A DNA stretch of 64,000 bases from Pseudomonas putida (GTDB taxonomy: Bacteria > Pseudomonadota > Gammaproteobacteria > Pseudomonadales > Pseudomonadaceae). The DNA is taken from contig NZ_CP039371.1 in assembly GCF_005080685.1 (NCBI RefSeq), forward strand, positions 1,550,001 to 1,614,000, written 5' to 3'. Position numbers and translations under genes: made by a program. Within the stretch, counting starts at the first letter, position 1. Every line of letters starts with the position of its first letter. Below are positions 9,097 to 17,219 of the stretch, piece by piece. The notes beneath the pieces are model-generated. The model did no database searches. It saw only the letters and a program-made list of their open reading frames with translations, and was not told the DNA's origin.

Positions 9097-10650
9097 TCAA
9101 GCCCGGCACAGCCGCCAACTCCGCCATAAGGCCAGTGTCATCACCACCCCGACAAGCGCCCAGCCCCAGGCCTGCTGGTTCTCCAGCCCTTCGCGGTACA
9201 ACTGCGGCAGTACCCCGACACCGACGATGCTGGCCAGCAGGGCCACCTCGGCCCGCGACGCCACTACCGGCCGCAAGGCATACAGCAGCGCCGGCAATGC
9301 CAGCGCGGCGGTCGGAAAGCTGCGATAGCGCGGGTCGAATACCATCGCCAGCATGCTCACCGCCGCGGCGAACCCTGCCGCCAACAGCAGCCAGCCGGCG
9401 CGGGCCTGCAGCCAGGCGAACAGCCGCTCGCGCCAGCCATCACGGTGCGCAAGGCCCAGCAGTCCATGCATCAACACCAGCAGGTTCAGCCCCACCAATG
9501 CCAGCGCCCACGCCCATTCGCCAGCAAACCGCGCATGGGTACGCATCAGCTCGCCCCACAAGCCCAGGCAGGCCGTACCGAACGCCGCCAACAACGGCAT
9601 CAGTAGTGCAGCACCGGTGCTGGCAGGGCGCCCTGCCAGCCACAGCATTGCCAGCATCAGCGCGGCACTGGCCAGCAGCCAGCGCGGCCAGTACTGCAGG
9701 TCGCTCACCGGCCCCTCGAGCACGCCCTTGTCCTGGCGGTCGGCATCGTACAGGCCCCAGTAACCCCCCACCGCACCCTCGCTGGCGCGTTTCCATGGCT
9801 GGTCGAACGCTTCGATCAGGTTGTAATCCCAGCCATTGGCTTCGGCCATGGCCACGAAACCGCGGATGAAGCGGGCCTCGTTGACTCGGCTGGGAACGGC
9901 GGTCTCGCGTTGCCGGCCTTCGCTGGGCCAGCCGGTCTCGCCGATGAAGATGCCCTTGGGCGCGAAACGCGCGCCGAAGGTGCGCCGCACCTCGCCGACA
10001 TGGGCCAGGGCATCGTCGATGCCACGTGGGTCGTCCTCCCAGTAGGGCAACAGGTGGATGGTCAGGAAGTCCACCGCTGGCGCCACCTGCGGGTGCTGCA
10101 ACCAGAATTCCCAGACGTCGGCGTAGGTCACCGGCACCTTGACCTGGCTTTTCACCTTGGCGATCAACGCCGCCAGGCGATCGCCGGTGACTTCCTTGCG
10201 CAGCAGTGCCTCGTTGCCGACGATCACCGCGCTGACCACGTCGGGATTGGCATTCGCGGCGGCGATCAGCAGGTCCACTTCCTTGTCGGTGTCGACCGGG
10301 TTGGCGTTGACCCACGCTCCCAGCATTACCTTCAGGCCATGCTTGCGCGCCAGCGCGGGAATTGCCTCAAGACCGGTCATCGAGTAGGTGCGGATGCACT
10401 TGAATCGCTCGCTCAGCAGCGCCAGGTCGGCGTCCATGCGCGCCGGGCGCAGGCGAAATGGCTGGTCGAACGGCGACTGGTCCTTGTCGAAAGGGGTGTA
10501 CGAGGCGCACTGCAACTTGTGCGTGGGGCTGGCTGCGTCAGCCAGGTGCACCGGCTTGCCGAGGCCGTACCAGAGCGTCGCCAGGGCCAACAGGGCAACC
10601 AGGCAGGCCAACAGGTAAGGCGGCGACTTCAGGCGGGAGGGGGAGGGCAT
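9097..10650 (-). CDS. GH17-family beta-1,3-glucan glycosidase/transglycosylase, membrane-anchored
   Basis: A 517-aa inner-membrane protein: an N-terminal membrane anchor (about residues 11-29), an exported GH17 TIM-barrel domain (about 45-320) and several C-terminal membrane segments (about 330-510). GH17 catalytic residues are visible: acid/base Glu147 in VGNEALL and nucleophile Glu238 in GETGWPSEG. Proteobacterial GH17 enzymes of this type include beta-glucosyltransferases acting on beta-1,3 glucan chains; unlike NdvB there is no GT2 domain, so it would modify rather than polymerise glucan. Start MPSPSRLKSPP was chosen because the hydrophobic anchor follows directly; an upstream extension is open but lacks support. 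A role in periplasmic or cyclic glucan remodelling is inferred. Confidence 0.85.
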   Translation of the reverse strand: MPSPSRLKSPPYLLACLVALLALATLWYGLGKPVHLADAASPTHKLQCASYTPFDKDQSPFDQPFRLRPARMDADLALLSERFKCIRTYSMTGLEAIPALARKHGLKVMLGAWVNANPVDTDKEVDLLIAAANANPDVVSAVIVGNEALLRKEVTGDRLAALIAKVKSQVKVPVTYADVWEFWLQHPQVAPAVDFLTIHLLPYWEDDPRGIDDALAHVGEVRRTFGARFAPKGIFIGETGWPSEGRQRETAVPSRVNEARFIRGFVAMAEANGWDYNLIEAFDQPWKRASEGAVGGYWGLYDADRQDKGVLEGPVSDLQYWPRWLLASAALMLAMLWLAGRPASTGAALLMPLLAAFGTACLGLWGELMRTHARFAGEWAWALALVGLNLLVLMHGLLGLAHRDGWRERLFAWLQARAGWLLLAAGFAAAVSMLAMVFDPRYRSFPTAALALPALLYALRPVVASRAEVALLASIVGVGVLPQLYREGLENQQAWGWALVGVVMTLALWRSWRLCRA

Positions 10651-10857
10651 GGGCGATCCATCGTCAGCGCAAAACGATAGATAGTAGCCCGGCGCCAAAG
10701 CTTTGGCATGCAAGTATCGCGCAGGCCAGGGTACGAGAATGCCGTTAATGGCACAGTGCTGTCGCAAAGGGTTCGATTAAGGGTCGCAGTCAGAGCAGGT
10801 CGCAGGAGGTTGCAGGCAGATGATGGGGCCTCCAAGACCTGACGAGGGAATGCTTTG

Positions 10858-11715
10858 ATGGCTACTTTTACAAAAATACGCCGTTTCCTGGGCGCGGGTA
10901 CCGCCCTGGTATTGGCCATGAGCACTGCACAAGCAATGGCCAAGGAAGTAAGCATTGGTTATGTGGACGGTTGGGCCGATAGCGTGGCGACCACCAACGT
11001 GGCCGCCGAAGTGATCAAGCAGAAGCTCGGCTACGACGTGAAGCTGCAGGCGGTGGCCGCCGGGATCATGTGGCAGGGCGTGGCGACCGGCAAGCTCGAT
11101 GCGATCCTGTCCGCCTGGCTGCCGGTTACCCACGGCGAGTACTGGGCCAAGAACAAGGACAAGGTGGTCGACTACGGGGCCAACTTCAAGGACGCGAAGA
11201 TCGGCCTGATCGTGCCGGAGTACGTCAAGACCCAGAGCATCGCCGACCTCAAGACCGACGACGGCTACAAGCAGCAGATCATCGGTATCGACGCAGGCTC
11301 GGGCGTGATGATCAAGACCGACCAGGCGATCAAGGACTACGACCTGGGCTACAAGCTGCGTGCCAGCTCCGGCGCGGGCATGACCACCGAGTTGGGCAAG
11401 GCCTACGCCAAGCAGCAGCCGATCGTGGTCACCGGCTGGGTGCCGCACTGGATGTTCGCCAAGTGGAAGCTTAAGTTCCTGGACGATCCGAAAGGCGTGT
11501 ATGGCGCGGCCGAGACCGTCAATAGCATCGGTAGCAAGGAACTGGACAAGAAGGCCCCGGAAGTGGCCGAGTTCCTGAAGAAGTTCCAGTGGCAGTCCAA
11601 GGATGAGATCGGCGAGGTGATGCTGGCGATCCAGGACGGCGCCAAGCCGGAAGCGGCGGCCAAGGATTGGGTGGCCAAGCATCCGGAGCGGGTCAAGGAG
11701 TGGACGGGCAAGTAA
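10858..11715 (+). CDS. glycine betaine/choline ABC transporter substrate-binding protein
   Basis: Periplasmic OpuAC-type solute-binding protein of 285 aa. A signal peptide (MATFTKIRRFLGAGTALVLAMSTAQAMA) precedes the binding domain, which starts KEVSIGYVDGWADSV. Trp-rich motifs that form the quaternary-ammonium cage are seen (GWADS, GIMWQG, AWLPVTHGEYW, GWVPHWMFAKW). ATG 10858 follows GAGGGA; a TTG directly before it is ignored. No permease or ATPase gene follows, so it is an orphan binding protein that must use a transporter encoded elsewhere. Betaine, choline, carnitine or a related compound is possible. Confidence 0.88.
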   Translation: MATFTKIRRFLGAGTALVLAMSTAQAMAKEVSIGYVDGWADSVATTNVAAEVIKQKLGYDVKLQAVAAGIMWQGVATGKLDAILSAWLPVTHGEYWAKNKDKVVDYGANFKDAKIGLIVPEYVKTQSIADLKTDDGYKQQIIGIDAGSGVMIKTDQAIKDYDLGYKLRASSGAGMTTELGKAYAKQQPIVVTGWVPHWMFAKWKLKFLDDPKGVYGAAETVNSIGSKELDKKAPEVAEFLKKFQWQSKDEIGEVMLAIQDGAKPEAAAKDWVAKHPERVKEWTGK

Positions 11716-11726
11716 GCACGTAATTC

Positions 11727-11838
11727 CCCTGTAGGAGCGGGTTTACCCGCGAATAGGCCGGGCCCGCCGGCTAATATCGCTTAGGCGTTCACCGTAGCCG
11801 CCGCCACCGCATTCGCGGGTAAACCCGCTCCTACAGGG
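11727..11838. repeat. REP pair (inverted)
   Basis: CCCTGTAGGAGCGGGTTTACCCGCGAAT at the left and its complement at 11811-11838 form a perfect long inverted repeat around about 56 bp of spacer. It follows the binding-protein gene and may end its transcript before the DUF485-actP unit. Confidence 0.9.
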
Positions 11839-11972
11839 ATCTGTGCAAGCTGTTTTATTACGCAATCGGTAAAACACCGTTGCATCTAAGACTAAGGTCG
11901 TCTGGTTGGCGTCCAACGGCAGCATAAAGTGACAGTGGGTTCTCCCTGATCTGTGCTGCTAGGACAAAAACA

Positions 11973-12284
11973 ATGAACGACAGCATTTACCTCTCGATAC
12001 AAAACAGCCCGCGCTTCAAGGAGCTGGTCAGCAAACGTGAACGGTTCGCCTGGATTCTCTCGGCGATCATGCTCGGCCTGTACTGCGCCTTCATCCTCCT
12101 CATCGCCTACGGTCCTCAGATTCTGGGCGCCAAGCTCAGCCCTGAGTCGTCGATTACCTGGGGCATTCCCCTGGGCGTCGGCCTGATCCTCTCGGCATTC
12201 GTCCTGACCGCCATCTACGTGCGCCGCGCCAACGGCGAATTCGATGAGCTGAACAAGGCCATCCTCGAGGAGGCACAACAATGA
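11973..12284 (+). CDS. DUF485 domain-containing membrane protein
   Basis: A 103-aa inner-membrane protein of the DUF485/YjcH family, which is almost always encoded directly upstream of the acetate permease ActP. Two membrane segments are visible (about residues 25-47 and 62-84), with a conserved N-terminal [16 protein letters not shown] motif. The stop overlaps the actP start by 4 bp (ATGA), so the two are translationally coupled. Its role in acetate uptake is inferred from the pairing only. Confidence 0.9.
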   Translation: MNDSIYLSIQNSPRFKELVSKRERFAWILSAIMLGLYCAFILLIAYGPQILGAKLSPESSITWGIPLGVGLILSAFVLTAIYVRRANGEFDELNKAILEEAQQ

Positions 12285-13945
12285 TTCGCCATTCCAAAGC
12301 CCTGGCCGCACTGGCCTGCAGCGTCTTCGCACCCGCCCTGTGGGCTGCCGATGCCCTGACCGGCGAGGTGCAGAAACAACCCCTGAACGTGTCGGCGATC
12401 GCCATGTTCGTGGCCTTCGTCGCCTTCACCCTCGGCATTACCTACTGGGCCTCCAAACGCAACAAGTCCGCGGCCGACTACTACGCGGCCGGTGGCAAGA
12501 TCACCGGCTTCCAGAACGGCCTGGCGATTGCCGGTGACTACATGTCGGCAGCGTCCTTCCTGGGTATTTCCGCCCTGGTGTTCACCTCTGGCTACGACGG
12601 CCTGATCTACTCCATCGGCTTTCTGGTCGGCTGGCCGATCATTCTCTTCCTGATCGCCGAGCGCCTGCGCAACCTGGGCAAGTACACCTTCGCCGACGTT
12701 GCTTCGTACCGCCTGGGGCAGAAGGAAATTCGTACCCTGTCGGCCTCCGGTTCGCTGGTGGTGGTGGCGTTCTACCTGATCGCCCAGATGGTCGGTGCCG
12801 GCAAGCTGATCGAGCTGCTGTTCGGCCTCGACTACCACGTCGCGGTCATCCTGGTGGGTATCCTGATGTGCCTGTACGTGCTGTTCGGCGGCATGCTGGC
12901 GACCACCTGGGTACAGATCATCAAGGCCGTGCTGCTGCTCTCCGGTGCCAGCTTCATGGCGCTGATGGTGATGAAGCACGTCGGCTTCGACTTCAACACG
13001 CTGTTCTCCGAGGCGATCAAGGTGCACGCCAAGGGCGAGGCGATCATGAGCCCGGGCGGCCTGGTCAAGGACCCGATCTCGGCGTTCTCCCTGGGCCTGG
13101 CGCTGATGTTCGGTACCGCAGGCCTGCCGCACATCCTGATGCGCTTCTTCACCGTCAGTGATGCCAAGGAAGCGCGCAAGAGCGTGCTCTACGCGACCGG
13201 CTTCATCGGCTACTTCTACATCCTGACCTTCATCATCGGCTTCGGCGCGATCCTGCTGGTCAGCACCAACCCAGACTTCAAGGACGCCGCCGGCGCCCTG
13301 CTGGGCGGCAACAACATGGCGGCGGTGCACCTGGCCGATGCCGTGGGTGGCAGCATCTTCCTCGGCTTCATCTCGGCCGTGGCCTTCGCCACCATCCTGG
13401 CGGTGGTCGCCGGTCTGACCCTGGCCGGTGCCTCGGCGGTTTCCCACGACCTGTACGCCAGCGTCTGGCGCAAGGGCAAGGCCAACGACAAGGACGAGAT
13501 CCGTGTGTCGAAGATCACAACCGTCGCCCTCGGCGTGCTGGCGATCGGCCTGGGTATCCTGTTCGAGAAGCAAAACATCGCATTCATGGTCGGCCTGGCC
13601 TTCTCCATCGCCGCCAGCTGCAACTTCCCGGTGCTGCTGCTTTCGATGTACTGGAAGAAACTGACCACCCGCGGCGCCATGATCGGCGGCTGGCTGGGCC
13701 TGGTGAGTGCGGTGACGCTGATGATCCTCGGCCCGACCATCTGGGTGCAGATCCTCGGTCACGAGAAACCGATCTACCCGTACGAGTACCCGGCGCTGTT
13801 CTCGATGATCATTGCCTTCGTCGGTATCTGGTTCTTCTCGATCACCGACAAGTCCAAGGCAGCCGATGAAGAACGTGCGCTGTTCTTCCCGCAGTTCGTG
13901 CGTTCCCAGACTGGCCTGGGCGCCAGCGGAGCAGTCTCTCACTGA
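12281..13945 (+). CDS. actP: cation/acetate symporter ActP
   Basis: Sodium:solute symporter family permease for acetate and other short carboxylates, 554 aa. An N-terminal signal-like segment ([22 protein letters not shown]) is followed by about 13 membrane helices. Typical features include [29 protein letters not shown] (about residues 67-95), the sodium-solute stretch [23 protein letters not shown] (about 268-290) and a loop with [15 protein letters not shown]. It is coupled to the DUF485 gene and closed by a clear intrinsic terminator, so the pair is a two-gene operon. Confidence 0.96.
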   Translation: MIRHSKALAALACSVFAPALWAADALTGEVQKQPLNVSAIAMFVAFVAFTLGITYWASKRNKSAADYYAAGGKITGFQNGLAIAGDYMSAASFLGISALVFTSGYDGLIYSIGFLVGWPIILFLIAERLRNLGKYTFADVASYRLGQKEIRTLSASGSLVVVAFYLIAQMVGAGKLIELLFGLDYHVAVILVGILMCLYVLFGGMLATTWVQIIKAVLLLSGASFMALMVMKHVGFDFNTLFSEAIKVHAKGEAIMSPGGLVKDPISAFSLGLALMFGTAGLPHILMRFFTVSDAKEARKSVLYATGFIGYFYILTFIIGFGAILLVSTNPDFKDAAGALLGGNNMAAVHLADAVGGSIFLGFISAVAFATILAVVAGLTLAGASAVSHDLYASVWRKGKANDKDEIRVSKITTVALGVLAIGLGILFEKQNIAFMVGLAFSIAASCNFPVLLLSMYWKKLTTRGAMIGGWLGLVSAVTLMILGPTIWVQILGHEKPIYPYEYPALFSMIIAFVGIWFFSITDKSKAADEERALFFPQFVRSQTGLGASGAVSH

Positions 13946-13964
13946 CCTGTTCTAGCGCTTGACC

Positions 13965-13991
13965 AAAACGCCCCGTCTGCCGGGGCGTTTT
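13965..13991 (+). terminator. intrinsic terminator of actP
   Basis: AAAACGCCCC (13965-13974) pairs perfectly with GGGGCGTTTT (13982-13991) around a 7-nt loop; the right arm ends in a T run. It starts 19 bp after the actP stop. Confidence 0.9.
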
Positions 13992-14022
13992 GCTGTCTGG
14001 GCGTTACTCGAAGCGGCTTCGT

Positions 14023-14036
14023 TGGGAAATTTCAAC
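14023..14036. promoter_or_regulatory. BvgA-like operator candidate upstream of the pilin gene
   Basis: TGGGAAATTTCAAC is centred on the palindrome GAAATTTC (14026-14033). It is repeated as TAGGAAATTTCGAC at 18406-18419 upstream of the chaperone gene, with similar flanking bases (ACA then TTCG). Bordetella BvgA binds inverted heptads close to TTTCCTA, which these match well, and the nearby response regulator is of the same NarL/BvgA type. A weaker GGGTTCCC palindrome follows at 14049-14056. Binding is inferred. Confidence 0.5.
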
Positions 14037-14110
14037 AATTCGCTCAGAGGGTTCCCGTATTTTCTATGTGGGTAAATGCGAATAATCCGCCCTGTCAACG
14101 GCACTTCGCC

Positions 14111-14127
14111 TGATTGACTGTCAATCA
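14111..14127. promoter_or_regulatory. 17-bp palindrome upstream of the pilin gene
   Basis: TGATTGACTGTCAATCA is a perfect inverted repeat around T14119, ending 35 bp before the pilin GTG. A 14/17 match lies at 18485-18501 before the chaperone gene. It may be an operator or part of the core promoter. Confidence 0.5.
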
Positions 14128-14162
14128 ACGCTGATGTCTACAGGTTTCCAGGAGATTTATTC

Positions 14163-14639
14163 GTGAAAGCACTCATGCTCGCACTTCCCCTCGCTGCGCT
14201 CATTGCCGGCCCGGCCATGGCCGAAGACCCGATCGAGAAGCAAGTCTTGGTCACCGCCACCATTCCGACGGCTGCTTTCTATGTCGAGCCGGTCGGCGGC
14301 AACTGGATGAATGACCCACAAGACATGGCCTGGAACTCGTTTCAAGGCAGCCTGAACCCAATCCGCAAGCAGCTGCAGGCCAAGAGCACCATCGGCCCGA
14401 TCACGGCCCACCTGCTGTCGCCAGCGGTGGTCAGCAGTGGTGTGGACGCCATCGACCTGGACGTCAAAATCGGTGACACCGTACTGACCACCAGTGCTAC
14501 CGAGATTCTGACCGACGTCCAGGCTGCCCCCGGTGCGGTCGTCGACTTCGAAGTGACCCCACAGGTGCCGGCGGGCGGCTATCAGCCCGGTAGCTACCAG
14601 GGCCTGGTCAGCATGATGTTCGAAACCGCCGCACCCTGA
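14163..14639 (+). CDS. CS1-type fimbrial major subunit
   Basis: Major pilin of an alternate (CS1/CFA-I/cable-type) chaperone-usher fimbria. The 158-aa precursor has a signal peptide cut after GPAMA to give AEDPIEKQVLVTATIP, whose N-terminal donor-strand region and VTATIPTAAFYVEP pattern match the CS1 pilin family. No Cys pair is present, as usual for this class and unlike type 1 pilins. The start is GTG after AGGAGA. It heads the operon, has two palindromic sites upstream and a hairpin just downstream, which would give the expected excess of pilin over usher. Confidence 0.88.
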   Translation: MKALMLALPLAALIAGPAMAEDPIEKQVLVTATIPTAAFYVEPVGGNWMNDPQDMAWNSFQGSLNPIRKQLQAKSTIGPITAHLLSPAVVSSGVDAIDLDVKIGDTVLTTSATEILTDVQAAPGAVVDFEVTPQVPAGGYQPGSYQGLVSMMFETAAP

Positions 14640-14683
14640 TCTGGCTGCATACCTTCCTTTTCATCCGTCGTTACCCACCTTTG

Positions 14684-14704
14684 CCCCCTGGCCACGCCTG
14701 GGGG
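14684..14704 (+). terminator. hairpin between pilin and usher genes (possible attenuator)
   Basis: CCCCCTGG (14684-14691) and CCTGGGGG (14697-14704) form a 7-bp G/C stem with one T-T mismatch and a CCACG loop. No T tract follows, so partial termination or 3'-end protection of the pilin mRNA is likelier than full termination. Confidence 0.45.
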
Positions 14705-14734
14705 TGAAGGCGGGTCTCGTCTGCAGGTACGGTA

Positions 14735-17128
14735 ATGCCCCTTTTCTCTCCTACGAAATCCTTGCTGCTCGCAGCAAGCCTTGCGGTGCTGCCGGCAGCA
14801 GCCGAGCCTGCGGCTCCCGCCATGGGCGTGGTCAGTCTGGCCCAGGGCCTGCCGCGCGAATTCGAAGAACACTTTTTCGACGTGCCCCTGGCGGTGCGGG
14901 TCGACCTCGATGGCCGATACCTGGGCGATGCCATGGTCGTGCTCAGCCGCGACGAGCGCGTGCAATTGCTGGAATTCACCGACCACTACGACAGCCGTGA
15001 GCCAGAGACCCTGCGTCGCCGTTGGCAGGAGCGCCTGGCGACGGGGCGCCCACTGGGTAGCTGCGAGGAAGATTGCCCGGACGGGCTGCGGGCCATTCAC
15101 TACAGCTTGGTCAATTCGCAGTTGTCGCTGCTGACCCATGCCGCCGAACGGGGTGGTGACGCCCCGCGTTACCATACCTTGCCGGAGCAGGGCAGTGGCA
15201 TGCTGCTGCGTAACCAGCTCAACATGGTCAGCGATGGCCGCGACACCAGCGGCATGTACGCATTGCAGGGCCAGGCCAGCCTGGGCCAGTGGACGACCCT
15301 GGCCGATGCCCAGGCCGACAGAGGCAGCATCGGTGGCCAGCGAACCCGCCATCGGGTAAGCCAGCTGTACGCCGAGCGCCTGCATGACGAACATTTTTTT
15401 CGCCTGGGCTATTTCACCCCCGGCGCCCAAGGCCTCACACGTCAGCCACGGCTGCTGGGGCAAAGTCCCGATACCACGCTCGGGGTCATGTATGGCAGCA
15501 GCGACAGCCTGTTGATCGACAATGGCCAGCCCAGCTCCACGCCAATCTACGTCACGCCCAACCGCCCTGGCGTGGTGGAGATCTACCGCAACGGTGTGTT
15601 GATCAACAGCCAGGCGGTGCAGGCCGGCTTGCAGGCGCTGGACACCCGGGTGCTGCCTGGCGGCATCTACCAGGTGGAAGTACGCCTGCTCGAAGATGGC
15701 CAGGAAACTTCGCGCACCGACGAATTCGTCTACAAGCCCAGCATTTGGCGCAACCCCGACAGTCGCTGGCGCTACAACCTGTACCTGGGACAGCAGACCA
15801 GCCTGTTGAGCAACTGGGACGACCAGCATGAAGACAGCCTCAGCGCCGGCGTCTTGACCAATTACCTGTTGCACCCGCGTGCGGTCCTTGGCCTCTCCCT
15901 GCAGCAAGTCGACGAGGCGCTGCAATACGGCACTTCGCTGGATTGGGACGTGCTCGATCGCCTCAAGTTCTACGGCAACGTCTACCGCACCGAGAACCAG
16001 GGCAATGGCTATGACGTACAGGCCATCCACAGCCACGACCTGGGCTCGCTGGTGTTCAGCCATAGCCGTTCATGGCTGGAGACGGTCAGCCGGGCAACCC
16101 ATAGCCAGGTGGTCCGCTATAGCGAACAGAGCCAGACCTCTATGCTGCTCACGCGCCGGCTGAACAATCGCAGTACCGCGACCGTGCGCCTGTCCCACAG
16201 CTCCGGTGCCGCCGATGGCCTGGGGCTCGACCTGGGTTGGTCCTATTACGGCAAGCTGTTGGGTTCCGACGCCAACTGGCGCCTCAGCCTGTTCGACCGC
16301 CCGGGCACGCGCAGCAGTGGCGATGCGCGCAGCCGTGGCGTCAATCTGGCGCTGAGCATGAGCCTGGGCGATCCGGGCGAGCGCATTGCCGCCAGTATCG
16401 GCAGCCGCACCGCCTACGATGGCGGGCGCGACCACAACGCTTCGCTGTCCTACCAGCGCGATGTCGAGCTGGGTGCGCTGCGCAGCGTGGGCGCCTTGAC
16501 CACGGTAGACCGCTACGGCGCAGGGTTTGGCGGTAACGCTCAATTCGAAGGTCAGCTTTTGCAGGGTGACGCGTATGCCCAGAGTTCTTCCTACAACGGC
16601 CGCATCAGTGGCGGCCTGAACCTGCAAAGCATCGTCGCCGTGGGGGCGGGCAAGGTCGCCGTCACCGGGCAATACCTGCCCCACGATGCCGGGCTGATCG
16701 TGGATGTCGAAAGCGACATCGACGACCTGCAACTGCGCGCCGATGGCGAGCATGGCCTGAGCGCCACCTTGCACCCGGGGCGCAACCTGGTGCCGGTGAG
16801 TGCTTACAAAGCCGGCTATGTGCAGTTCGACCTCGGGCAGGACGAGGCTGCGGCGGTGATCCAGCCGACCAGTCTGGACTACCACCTCAACCGTGGCGCG
16901 GTGGCGTATCGCACCTTGCGCGTCATGCGCACGGTGACGGTACTCGGCCGGTTGCTCGATAGCCGTGGGCAGCCGATGCACGGGGCGCAGGTGATCAACC
17001 ACGCCAGTCGCAGCGTGAGCGAGGCGGGTGGGCATTTTGCGGTGGAAATGAGCGAGTCGCAGCCCACGCTGGAGGTGCGCAAAGGGGAACGGCCCTGTGT
17101 CTGCTGGAACTGGATCTCGAGCGATTGA
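14735..17128 (+). CDS. CS1-type outer-membrane usher, 3'-frameshifted
   Basis: Outer-membrane usher for the CS1-type fimbria (CooC/CfaC/TcfC-like): an N-terminal signal peptide (MPLFSPTKSLLLAASLAVLPAAA), an N-terminal periplasmic domain, a central beta-barrel from about residue 130 and C-terminal domains. The frame as read ends at 797 aa with an unrelated tail after EVRKGERP. A shift to the -1 frame at about 17090-17098 instead continues CLLELDLERLTREGDVLLAGDVAC and stops at 17221-17223, giving about 829 aa and a GTGA overlap with the next gene. One missing G (GGCCC for GGGCCC) would explain it. Either a sequence error or a lesion that alters the last 40 or so residues. Confidence 0.85.
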   Translation: MPLFSPTKSLLLAASLAVLPAAAEPAAPAMGVVSLAQGLPREFEEHFFDVPLAVRVDLDGRYLGDAMVVLSRDERVQLLEFTDHYDSREPETLRRRWQERLATGRPLGSCEEDCPDGLRAIHYSLVNSQLSLLTHAAERGGDAPRYHTLPEQGSGMLLRNQLNMVSDGRDTSGMYALQGQASLGQWTTLADAQADRGSIGGQRTRHRVSQLYAERLHDEHFFRLGYFTPGAQGLTRQPRLLGQSPDTTLGVMYGSSDSLLIDNGQPSSTPIYVTPNRPGVVEIYRNGVLINSQAVQAGLQALDTRVLPGGIYQVEVRLLEDGQETSRTDEFVYKPSIWRNPDSRWRYNLYLGQQTSLLSNWDDQHEDSLSAGVLTNYLLHPRAVLGLSLQQVDEALQYGTSLDWDVLDRLKFYGNVYRTENQGNGYDVQAIHSHDLGSLVFSHSRSWLETVSRATHSQVVRYSEQSQTSMLLTRRLNNRSTATVRLSHSSGAADGLGLDLGWSYYGKLLGSDANWRLSLFDRPGTRSSGDARSRGVNLALSMSLGDPGERIAASIGSRTAYDGGRDHNASLSYQRDVELGALRSVGALTTVDRYGAGFGGNAQFEGQLLQGDAYAQSSSYNGRISGGLNLQSIVAVGAGKVAVTGQYLPHDAGLIVDVESDIDDLQLRADGEHGLSATLHPGRNLVPVSAYKAGYVQFDLGQDEAAAVIQPTSLDYHLNRGAVAYRTLRVMRTVTVLGRLLDSRGQPMHGAQVINHASRSVSEAGGHFAVEMSESQPTLEVRKGERPCVCWNWISSD

Positions 17129-17219
17129 CCCGTGAGGGCGATGTGTTGTTGGCAGGGGATGTGGCGTGCAGGTCCGAGGGCATGGCGAAGGTGCAGGCGA
17201 CGGTAAGGGGAAACGATAC

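Noticed and set aside
11905..11935. sigma-54-like promoter before DUF485-actP (TTGGCGTCCAACGGCAGC)
   Set aside because: GG and GC dinucleotides are 9 bp apart, not the required 10, and the TGCA box is poor.
12215..13942. 575-codon minus-strand frame opposite actP, and similar ones opposite minCD, serC-pheA and tyrA-aroA
   Set aside because: All are mirror frames of well-supported genes and have the composition of antisense translation.
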